A stretch of 34,583 nt of DNA from UCB3 sp964415605 (GTDB lineage Bacteria > Chloroflexota > Anaerolineae > Epilineales > Epilineaceae): NCBI GenBank assembly GCA_964415605.1, contig CAYQBA010000022.1, forward strand, positions 1-34,583, given 5' to 3'. A program made the translations under genes and the position numbers. The notes under the pieces were generated by a model. That model saw only the letters and a list, made by a program, of their open reading frames with translations, was not told the origin of the DNA and ran no database searches. This document shows, one piece after another, positions 14,709 to 21,393 of the stretch; within the stretch, counting starts at the first letter, position 1; every line of letters begins with the position of its first letter.

Positions 14709-16220
14709 ATGCCGCCGTTCCTGCAGTCGCAGGCCATGAGCTTCAGCTTCAACGATCTGATCAACCAGCTGACCACGTTCCTGCCCAACCTCTTGATCGG
14801 GCTGGGCATGCTGATCATCGGCTGGCTCGTGGCCACCGTGCTCGCCGGCGTCGTGCGCGGCGTCCTGCGCCGGTTCCACGTCGACGAGCGCGTCGCCCGC
14901 GCCATGGGCAACGAGGCCGACGAGGCCTTCCCACCCGTCACGAGCTGGGTCGGGCAGATCGTCTACTACCTTGTCCTGCTCTACGCCCTCGGCGTCTTCT
15001 TCAGCTGGCTGCACATCGACGCCGTGTCGCAGCCGCTGAGCGACCTGGCCGCCAAGTTCACCAGCAGCCTCAGCGGCATCGTCGTCGCCGCCATCCTGGC
15101 CGTGGTGGCCTGGGTCATCGCGACCGTCGTGCAGACCCTGGTCAACCGCGTCGCCGACATGAGCCACCTCGACGAGCGCCTGGCCACCCAAGTCGGCATG
15201 GAAGAGGAGCAGGGCTTCTCGCGCAGCCTGGCCGCCGGCGCGTCGGCGCTCGTGTGGCTGGCCTTCCTGCCGCAGATCCTCGAGTCGCTCGGCCTGACGG
15301 CCCTGTCGTCTCAGGCCAGCGGCCTGGTCAGCAACATCGTCAACTTCATCCCCGGCATCTTCGGGGCGGCCATCGTCCTGCTGGTCGGATGGTTCATCGC
15401 GCGCGTGCTGCGGCAGATCGCGGTCAACCTCCTCACGGCCACCGGCCTGGACCGCCTCGGCGCCCGCGCCGGCATCGAGATCTCGCTGTCGCGCCTGATC
15501 GGCACGCTGGTGTACGCCTTCGTGCTCGTCCCGACGGTGGTGCAGGCGCTGGACACGCTGGGCATCACGGCGGTGTCGGAGCCGGCGACCAACATGCTCA
15601 ACCGGTTCCTCGAGTTCGTGCCGACGGTCGTCAGCGCCGGGGTCATCCTGGTCGTGGCTTGGCTCGCCGCCCGCCTCGTCGGCGGCCTGGTGGCCAGCTT
15701 GCTGGCGGGCGTCGGCTTCGACACGTGGCCGGCCCGCCTGGGCCTGCACGGGCTGACGGGCGAGGGCATCGCATCGCCGTCGGGCACGGCCGGCAACCTG
15801 ACCCAGGCCGCGGTGATGCTCTTCGCCGCCACGGCCGCCGCCAGCCAGCTCGGCCTGTCCAAGCTGGCGGACGCCATCGGGGCGGTGCTCGACCTCGGCG
15901 GCCAGGCCATCCTGGCGTTGGCGGTCTTCGCGTTCGGAGTGTACCTGGCCAACCTGGCCCGGACCACGATCCTGGGCACGATGGGCGAGGAGGGCCGGAC
16001 GGTGGCCATGCTCGGCCGCTACGGCATCCTGGTCTTCGCGGGCTTCATGGCGCTCAGCCAGATGCAGCTCGGCCAGGAGATCGTGACCAACGGCTTCAGC
16101 GCGCTGGTGTACGCCATCGCGGCCGCCGTCGCCCTGGCGTTCGGCCTGGGCGGGCGCGACTACGCGGCGCGGCAGCTGGCGCGCTGGATGGGCGAGGGCG
16201 AGACGCGCCCGCCGGCGTGA
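14709..16220 (+). CDS. mechanosensitive-channel-related protein with four TM-helix repeats
   Basis: This 503-residue inner-membrane protein is built from a repeated unit of about 90 residues. Equivalent helices start near 23 (FLPNLLIGLGMLIIGWLVA), 119 (SSLSGIVVAAILAVVAWVIA), 212 (NFIPGIFGAAIVLLVGWFIA) and 302 (EFVPTVVSAGVILVVAWLAA), each followed by a 'hDERhA' or 'hDxhxxRxG'-type segment. This is the conserved TM helix (PF05552-type) seen in proteins annotated as mechanosensitive ion channel family, such as CmpX. I do not see the soluble MscS beta-domain; the protein ends soon after helices near 390-470. GGGAGGA at 14697-14703 supports the ATG. A role in osmotic or envelope stress is inferred from the family only. 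Confidence 0.75.
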   Translation: MPPFLQSQAMSFSFNDLINQLTTFLPNLLIGLGMLIIGWLVATVLAGVVRGVLRRFHVDERVARAMGNEADEAFPPVTSWVGQIVYYLVLLYALGVFFSWLHIDAVSQPLSDLAAKFTSSLSGIVVAAILAVVAWVIATVVQTLVNRVADMSHLDERLATQVGMEEEQGFSRSLAAGASALVWLAFLPQILESLGLTALSSQASGLVSNIVNFIPGIFGAAIVLLVGWFIARVLRQIAVNLLTATGLDRLGARAGIEISLSRLIGTLVYAFVLVPTVVQALDTLGITAVSEPATNMLNRFLEFVPTVVSAGVILVVAWLAARLVGGLVASLLAGVGFDTWPARLGLHGLTGEGIASPSGTAGNLTQAAVMLFAATAAASQLGLSKLADAIGAVLDLGGQAILALAVFAFGVYLANLARTTILGTMGEEGRTVAMLGRYGILVFAGFMALSQMQLGQEIVTNGFSALVYAIAAAVALAFGLGGRDYAARQLARWMGEGETRPPA

Positions 16221-16224
16221 GGTC

Positions 16225-16283
16225 GCGGCCGGCGCGGGCAGCGGGTGGGCGGGAGCGACGCCCGCCTACCCCGCGCCGGCCGC
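16225..16283. terminator. bidirectional terminator-like inverted repeat
   Basis: A 14-bp perfect stem pairs GCGGCCGGCGCGGG (16225-16238) with 16270-16283. A second 6-bp stem (16248-16253 with 16261-16266) is nested inside. It sits between converging genes and has no T-tract. Confidence 0.6.
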
Positions 16284-16314
16284 CGCTCGCCGGTTCAGCC
16301 GGCGGACACTGGCA

Positions 16315-16644
16315 TCATGACCGTTGCCCGCGCCCGCCATCCTCCGCCGCGCACGCCTCGCAGCCGCGCATGAGGTCGACCACCGCACGGCCGTGGCGGC
16401 CGCAGTAGCCGGTGAGGTCGAGCGTCGTGAAGAGCCCGAAGCGCTTGCGGGCCGTCAGCTCGAGGCGCAGGTCCGGCGAGCCGTTCGCGCGCAGCACGTC
16501 GGGGACGCGGCACTTGGCGCACAGGCCAGGCGTCCACGGCAGCGAGCTTGGGTTGGCCTTGATCAGCCGGCACTCCTGGGTCTGCCGGCCGCGGTTGAAG
16601 TCCTCGTAGTAGAAGCGGCACTCGGTGCCGGCGGGCGTGCGCAT
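16315..16644 (-). CDS. conserved cysteine-rich protein of unknown function
   Basis: This 109-residue soluble protein has seven cysteines (C9, C25, C42, C45, C81, C95, C98) and H84. They are arranged as single Cys, single Cys, CAKC, YCGRHG and CEAC, a pattern typical of one or two structural zinc sites or a metal cluster. The N-terminus (CRFYYEDFNRGRQTQECRLI) and the VPDVLRANGSPDLRLEL segment look strongly constrained. From memory, similar proteins occur widely in Chloroflexota without a known role. ATG 16644 has AGGAG 7 nt upstream; the longer frame is Arg-rich and non-coding. It has its own promoter and lies 174 nt downstream of egtD on the same strand. Confidence 0.75.
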   Translation of the reverse strand: MRTPAGTECRFYYEDFNRGRQTQECRLIKANPSSLPWTPGLCAKCRVPDVLRANGSPDLRLELTARKRFGLFTTLDLTGYCGRHGRAVVDLMRGCEACAAEDGGRGQRS

Positions 16645-16716
16645 GGCGGGCTCCTGCGGGCGTTCTCCTCGTGGCGGGCGATTGCGCCGGCCACGCCCCG
16701 GTCGGGCAACGCGCCA

Positions 16717-16746
16717 AGCATAGACCGGCGGCGCCGGCGACGGCAA
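16717..16746 (-). promoter_or_regulatory. promoter of the cysteine-rich protein gene
   Basis: On the minus strand, TTGCCG (16746-16741) and TATGCT (16722-16717) are spaced 18 nt apart. A leader of about 66 nt follows, containing the AGGAG ribosome site. Confidence 0.55.
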
Positions 16747-16818
16747 CCGTTCGCAGCGCGCCCGGTCGGGGACGCCCGCGCCGCCCTGCCCTTCACCGCG
16801 CCAGCCGCGCGACGTCCA

Positions 16819-17799
16819 TCACCGCGCTTGCAGCCACTGCACGCTGAACCACCGGCGCGTGTCCGTCCACACGGCCTCGAGCGACCAGCCCGCCCGCCAG
16901 GCCAGCGCCTCGAACTCCGCGAGGCCGTACTTGTAGGAGTGCTCGGTGACGATGGGCTCGCCGGCGGCGAAGGCGAACGCCTCGCCCGCCACCCGGACGA
17001 CCTGGGGACGCAGGCTGATCAGGCGCATCTCGATCCGGCCCGCCTCGGCGTCGTAGGGCGCGTGGTGGCGGAACTGCGTCAGGTCGAAGTCGCCGCCGAG
17101 CTCGCGGTTGATCCGGCCCAGCAGGTTCAGGTTGAAGGCCGCCGTCACGCCGTCGGGCTCGTTGTAGGCGTGCTCGAGAACGGCGACGTCCTTCTTGAGG
17201 TCGACCCCGATGAGCAGGCCCCCGCCCGGCCCTGCCACGTCGGCCATCCGCGCCAGGAACGCCTCGGCGTCGGGCGGGTGGAAGTTGCCGATGGTCGAGC
17301 CCGGATAGTAGACCACCTGGCGCGCGACCGGCCGCCGCGGCGCCGGCAGGTCCAGCGAGCCGGTGTAGTCGGCGCACACCGGCTGAATGTCCAGCCTGGG
17401 ATAAGCCGCGGCCAGGTCGGCGGCGGCGCCCATCAAGTGCTCGCGCGAGATGTCGATGGGCACGTAGCCCGCCAGGGCCGGCAGGTGGTCCAGCAGCACG
17501 CGGGTCTTGAGGCTGCTGCCGCTGCCGTACTCGACGAGCCGGCAGCCACGGCCCAGCCGGCCGGCGATGTCCGCGACGTGGGCGCGCATGATGGCCAGCT
17601 CGGTGCGCGTGGGGTAGTAGCTGTCCAACGCGCAGATGCGATCGAACAGCGCCGAGCCGCGCGCATCGTAGAAGTACTTGCACGGCAGCGACTTGGGCGC
17701 CCGGCGCAGGCCGGCCACGACATCGTCGCGAAAGCTGGCCGGAGCCGGGTGGAGGTCGTGCAACGCCAGGGGTCGCCGGAAGGCCGCGAGGGATGCCAT
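16819..17799 (-). CDS. egtD: L-histidine N-alpha-methyltransferase
   Basis: EgtD transfers three methyl groups from S-adenosylmethionine to the alpha-amino group of histidine, giving hercynine, the first step of ergothioneine synthesis. The 326-residue length matches the family. Visible landmarks are GLRRAPKSLPCKYFYDARGSALFDRI near residue 30, LDSYYPTRTE, the SAM-binding loop VEYGSGSSLKTRVLL near 90, YVPIDIS, YYPGSTIGNFHP near 170 and HAYNEPDGVTAAFNLNLLGRINREL. ATG 17799 follows the egtB stop after a single nucleotide (TGACATG), with an AGGA ribosome site inside the end of egtB. The two genes are therefore one operon, probably translationally coupled. Confidence 0.95.
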   Translation of the reverse strand: MASLAAFRRPLALHDLHPAPASFRDDVVAGLRRAPKSLPCKYFYDARGSALFDRICALDSYYPTRTELAIMRAHVADIAGRLGRGCRLVEYGSGSSLKTRVLLDHLPALAGYVPIDISREHLMGAAADLAAAYPRLDIQPVCADYTGSLDLPAPRRPVARQVVYYPGSTIGNFHPPDAEAFLARMADVAGPGGGLLIGVDLKKDVAVLEHAYNEPDGVTAAFNLNLLGRINRELGGDFDLTQFRHHAPYDAEAGRIEMRLISLRPQVVRVAGEAFAFAAGEPIVTEHSYKYGLAEFEALAWRAGWSLEAVWTDTRRWFSVQWLQAR

Positions 17800-17800
17800 G

Positions 17801-19051
17801 TCACGCGTCCTGGGCCAGGCGCAGGCCGGTGAACTGCCACCGGGCATCGGCCGGGAAAAAGTTGCGGTAGGTGGGGCGGACGTGGTCGCGTGACGTGGCG
17901 CACGACCCGCCGCGCAGCACCCACTGGTTGCACATGAACTTGCCGTTGTACTCGCCCAGCGCGCCCGCCGCGGGGCGGTAGCCGGGGTAGGCCAGGTACG
18001 GGCTGGCCGTCCAGGCCCACACGTCGCCGTACATCTGGGCCGGCGCTCCGTCGGATGCGGCGCCGGCCGCCACGGGGTGGAACCGGCCGGACTCGACGAA
18101 GTTGCCGGCGATCGGCGTGTCGCGGGCCACGCTCTCCCACTCGGCCTCGGTCGGCAGGCGGGCGCCCGCCCAGCGCGCGAACGCGTCGGCCTCGAAGAAG
18201 CTCACGTGGCACACCGGCGCGTGGTCATCCACCGGCCGATAGCCGTTCAGCGTCATGTACCACCAGCCCTCGCCGCCCGGCGCGGGATCCCAGTACAGCG
18301 GGGCGTCCCAGCCCAGCGCCTTGACGGTGTTCCAACCCTCCGACAGCCACAGCTCGGGCCGCCGGTAGCCGCCGTCCGCGATGAACGCCCGGTACTCGCC
18401 GTTGGTCACCAGCCGCGAGGCCAGGGCAAAGGGCTGGACGTAGGTGGTGTGGCGCGGCGACTCGTTGTCGAACGCGAAGCCGTCGCCGGCGAACCCGATC
18501 TCGACCGTCCCGCCCGGCCGCGCGTGCCACGCGAGCGGCGGCGGGTCCGCCGGCGCGGCGGCGTCGGCCTCGCGGTAGACCGGCTGGAGCGGGTTGGTGG
18601 CGAACACGTGCTTGATGTCGGTGAGCAGCAGCTCCTGGTGCTGCTGCTCGTGGTGCAGCCCGAGCTCGACGACCGGCCGCAGGTCGCCCGGCACGTCCCC
18701 GCCGGCCAAGAGCTCGCCCATGGCGGCGTCGACGTGCGCGCGGTACTGGTACACCTCGGCGACGGTCGGCCGCGAGAGCAGCCCGCGGCTGGGGCGGCAG
18801 TGCCGCTCGCCGACGGCGTTGTAGTAGCTGTTGAAGAGGTAGTTGAAGCGCGGGTGGAAGGTCCGGTAGCCAGGGACGGCGGTCGCGAGGACGAACGTCT
18901 CGAAGAACCAGCTGGTGTGGGCCAGGTGCCACTTGGTGGGGCTGACGTCGGGCATCGTCTGGATCACGTAGTCCTCGGTCGTCAGCGGCTGGCAAAGGGC
19001 CTCCGAGAGGCCGCGCACGGCGCGATAGCGCGCCGCAAGGTCGAGCGTCAT
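17801..19051 (-). CDS. egtB: ergothioneine-type sulfoxide synthase
   Basis: EgtB is a non-haem iron enzyme that joins hercynine to a cysteine donor using O2. The N-terminal DinB-like part carries the iron ligands: HxxH(T)SWFFE (H45) and HHEQQHQE (H134, H138). Residues about 180-416 form the formylglycine-generating-enzyme-type domain (VTNGEYRAFIADGGYRRPELW, RLPTEAEWE, GDVWAWTASPY, NQWVLRGGSC). At 416 residues it is the length of bacterial EgtB. AAGGAGG 7 nt upstream supports ATG 19051. A paired tyrosine in NSYYNAVG (76-77) recalls the Tyr93/Tyr94 pair I remember for Chloracidobacterium EgtB, which uses free cysteine. No egtA or egtC is nearby, which fits cysteine use. Confidence 0.95.
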   Translation of the reverse strand: MTLDLAARYRAVRGLSEALCQPLTTEDYVIQTMPDVSPTKWHLAHTSWFFETFVLATAVPGYRTFHPRFNYLFNSYYNAVGERHCRPSRGLLSRPTVAEVYQYRAHVDAAMGELLAGGDVPGDLRPVVELGLHHEQQHQELLLTDIKHVFATNPLQPVYREADAAAPADPPPLAWHARPGGTVEIGFAGDGFAFDNESPRHTTYVQPFALASRLVTNGEYRAFIADGGYRRPELWLSEGWNTVKALGWDAPLYWDPAPGGEGWWYMTLNGYRPVDDHAPVCHVSFFEADAFARWAGARLPTEAEWESVARDTPIAGNFVESGRFHPVAAGAASDGAPAQMYGDVWAWTASPYLAYPGYRPAAGALGEYNGKFMCNQWVLRGGSCATSRDHVRPTYRNFFPADARWQFTGLRLAQDA

Positions 19052-19185
19052 GATGCGCCTCCTTGGGGGGTGTGGGGGTCGACGAGGGAGATCCGCCGCG
19101 CCGGCGCCGGGGGCCGCGAGGGTTCAGTGGGGAGCCCGCGGGCGGGTGGGGCGGGTGCGCGGCGGCAGGGTCATGCGCTGGGCAC

Positions 19186-19214
19186 AGCATAGCATAAGAA
19201 CGCTTGTTCGACAA
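19186..19214 (-). promoter_or_regulatory. egtBD promoter
   Basis: On the minus strand, TTGTCG (19214-19209) is followed after 17 nt by TATGCT (19191-19186), preceded by TGC (extended -10, TGCTATGCT). A leader of about 128 nt follows before the egtB ribosome site. Confidence 0.6.
19197..19210. promoter_or_regulatory. LexA-like box in the egtBD promoter
   Basis: AGAACGCTTGTTCG contains GAAC-N4-GTTC, the core of the Gram-positive LexA (DinR) operator. It fills the spacer between the -10 and -35 of egtBD and touches the -35, where a bound repressor would block polymerase. Only one of the two flanking C/G bases is present, so it is weaker than the ftsK copy. It could instead serve a rightward transcript, but I find no gene there I would trust. 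Confidence 0.5.
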
Positions 19215-19223
19215 TGGGGGTTC

Positions 19224-19479
19224 ATGGCGGGGGTGGCGTGCGCCGTACGGAATCCCGCCAAGGCGGAACACGATCACGTCTTGCGCTTGGACGTGGCGCG
19301 CAAGATCCTGAGGCTTGGATGTCAACCGGTGGCGTGTCGGGGGAGCTCCCCGCTGACTTGCTCGGTGGCGTAACGCATCGCTGCCCGACCGCTCCATTGG
19401 ATCGATCGCATGCGACGCGTTGCGCCGCTACTCGACCACGGGTGGGGCTGGGACCGCGTGACGGCGCTGGAGGATCGAG
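19224..19479. other. intergenic stretch without a supported gene
   Basis: Together with 19052-19185 (the egtB leader), this is most of a 660-bp gap. A 49-codon frame from ATG 19224 to 19373 begins with natural-looking residues (MAGVACAVRNPAKAEHDHVL) but has no ribosome site and ends in Cys/Ser-rich text. I see no RNA gene or hairpin of note. Confidence 0.3.
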
Positions 19480-19761
19480 ATGGCTCAATTGCCACAGCAT
19501 CCACCGATCGTGGCGCTGCTGCTGGCCGATGCCATCGGCGGTCCGATGCGGCACGTTGGCCTGGCGCGCGACCCCCCGATGCGCCCACGCCGATGTCCTG
19601 GGCGGAGCGGAGTGGACCCGATCTGGTGGGATCTCGCGCCATAGCCCTTCGACACCGTCGCCTGGCTCGAGATCGCCTTAGCAATGCTGGCCGGAGGGCG
19701 GAAGGAGGACTGGGATGGTCGAGACCCGGAGGGATGCGCTGAACCCCTTGGCACAGGCTAG
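19480..19761 (+). pseudogene. possible decayed small gene interrupted by TAG
   Basis: ATG 19480 has GGAGG 6 nt upstream and opens a frame that reads like protein for 54 codons (MAQLPQHPPIVALLLADAIG to GVDPIWWDLAP), then meets TAG at 19642-19644. The same frame continues with protein-like sequence (PFDTVAWLEIALAMLAGGRKEDW) to a second TAG at 19759-19761. A single-base change from TCG to TAG would explain this. The distal part overlaps the next gene's start and contains its ribosome site. I recognise no family. It may be a remnant, a sequence error or chance. Confidence 0.3.
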
Positions 19762-21151
19762 AGGTAAACGGAGCGCCCCATGGCATTGGCGCGCTACACT
19801 GGTGAGCCTGCTGGCGATCGGCAGTGTCACGATGACCGCTGTCGACCATTCCCAGGGCCACGCACTGGGATCCGAGAGAGTGGGGCTAATGTCGCCCATG
19901 CAGAACAGCGAGCTGTGGCCACGCGTCCGCGACGAGGCCGGGAAGTACTTCGAGGCGGCCCGCCACCACGAGAGCGGCCTCGTCCACGATTGGCTCGACG
20001 TCGAAGACGACGGCCGGGTCACCGGCCGCGCCGGCTACACCAAGATCCCGAACGTGGCCCACGACCTGCACTTCCTGACCGCCGTCGCCGCTGGCGACCT
20101 GGCATCCGCGATCGCCCCCGATGCAGCGCTCGACCGCATCGACCGGATCCTGGCCACCCTGGCGCGGATGCAATCGGCGGGCTGGCATGGATTCTTCTAC
20201 GACTTCTACGATCTGAAGGGCGATACCCCCAGCCCGAGGGGGCTGGTCGTCTCCACCGTCGAGAACGGTGAGTTGCAGTTGGCCCTGATCGCGCTGATCG
20301 GCGCGCTGCAGGATCGAGCCGAGGCCAAGGGAGTCGTCGATCGGGCGCGGGCGCTCGTCGAAGCCCAGGACTTCGCGGACCTCTACGACAGGGATCGCGG
20401 CCTGCTGCAAGGCGAACAGAGCCCGGGCTACCACCTCGACCGTGTGGCCAGCGAGAGCCGGGCGGCGACGCTGCTGGCGATCATGAAGGGTCAGGCGCCC
20501 GAGGCCGCGTGGACGAGGCTCGGACAGCCCATGGTCCACTACCGTGGCCTGGAGGGCTGCCGCCGCCAGTTGCACCTGGCCTGGGACGGCGCACCCTTCC
20601 AATACTGGTGGCCGTTGATCTACGCCGACGAGATCGCGCTCTCCGATGGCCTGGCGCGAATGCACCGAAATGGGCTGGCCGTGTTCATGGACGCCGCGCG
20701 CCGCCGCGGCTGGTGGGCCTTCCCCGAGACGGCGAGCGATCCCCACTCGCGCGCGTACCAGGTCAACGGCCTCGTCGAGCTCGCCGAGAACTCCAAGGCC
20801 CAAACCCACCCCTTTGTCGCCCCCCACAGCCTGGCCCTGGCATCGATGATCGACCCCCAGACCATGGCCGTCTGGGCAGCACGAATGGAAGCGGCCTATC
20901 CCGCGGTACGCGGCCCGCTGGGCTGGCGCGACTCGGTCGATCCGGCGACGGGCGAGGCCTCGCCCCGCTACCACGCCGTGGATCAGGGGCTCATCGTCAG
21001 CAGCATGCTGGCCGACACCATCCGAGGCTACCTGGACCGAGTCTGGCGCGCCGAGCAGAAGGCGCTCCGTGCCCGACTGCTGGCATCGGTCGACCTGTCC
21101 GATAGCACAAGCTGCAATGTGGCGCTGCCCTATCTGGACGCGGGGCAATGA
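19715..21151 (+). CDS. secreted glycoamylase-like protein
   Basis: This 478-residue protein has an N-terminal hydrophobic segment (RATLVSLLAIGSVTMTAV, about 27-44) after a basic stretch, so it is exported or anchored. The rest fits an alpha/alpha-barrel of the glycoamylase-like family (PF10091 type): HDLHFLTAVAAGDLAS, GWHGFFYDFYDLKGDTPSPRGLVVSTVENGELQLALIAL, AWDGAPFQYWWPLIYADE near residue 289 and FVAPHSLALAS near 368. The family includes beta-1,2-glucanases and related enzymes; the substrate here is unknown. AAGGAGG at 19702-19708 gives a clear start at 19715. It stands alone, upstream of ftsK. Confidence 0.75.
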   Translation: MVETRRDALNPLAQARGKRSAPWHWRATLVSLLAIGSVTMTAVDHSQGHALGSERVGLMSPMQNSELWPRVRDEAGKYFEAARHHESGLVHDWLDVEDDGRVTGRAGYTKIPNVAHDLHFLTAVAAGDLASAIAPDAALDRIDRILATLARMQSAGWHGFFYDFYDLKGDTPSPRGLVVSTVENGELQLALIALIGALQDRAEAKGVVDRARALVEAQDFADLYDRDRGLLQGEQSPGYHLDRVASESRAATLLAIMKGQAPEAAWTRLGQPMVHYRGLEGCRRQLHLAWDGAPFQYWWPLIYADEIALSDGLARMHRNGLAVFMDAARRRGWWAFPETASDPHSRAYQVNGLVELAENSKAQTHPFVAPHSLALASMIDPQTMAVWAARMEAAYPAVRGPLGWRDSVDPATGEASPRYHAVDQGLIVSSMLADTIRGYLDRVWRAEQKALRARLLASVDLSDSTSCNVALPYLDAGQ

Positions 21152-21310
21152 GACGCCCGGCGTTCCCGGTGGTGGCAGGTGAGAGGCGACGTCTGCAAGG
21201 ATCGCAGGGATCCCCAGATCACTGAGTGGCTCGTCCAGCCGCTGATCCAGAATGACTGAAGACAGGGAGCCCGTCGAATCGGTTGTCGCCGGGTCGCCCC
21301 CCGCCCCCAG

Positions 21311-21319
21311 TGCTATAAT
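21311..21319 (+). promoter_or_regulatory. extended -10 promoter of ftsK
   Basis: TGCTATAAT is a perfect extended -10 element. No good -35 is present at 16-18 nt, which is acceptable for an extended -10. A leader of about 68 nt would follow. Confidence 0.65.
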
Positions 21320-21335
21320 CCGAACTGACGTTCGG
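21320..21335. promoter_or_regulatory. LexA-like operator at the ftsK start site
   Basis: CCGAACTGACGTTCGG is a 16-bp palindrome (6-bp arms, 4-nt centre) that matches the Gram-positive LexA core CGAAC-N4-GTTCG in full. It begins at the base after the -10 and covers the expected transcription start, a classic repressor position. Binding by LexA is inferred; no lexA gene is in the window. Confidence 0.65.
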
Positions 21336-21393
21336 GTGCCGGGCGCCGCCCCCACCCGCGACCCACCATCGCCCGCCTCGCCCGCCGGAGCCC

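Noticed and set aside
14481..15749. N-terminal extension of the module 3 sigma frame
   Set aside because: The extra residues are antisense to the TM-helix-repeat gene and rich in Asp/His/Arg. The sigma protein starts naturally at 14480.
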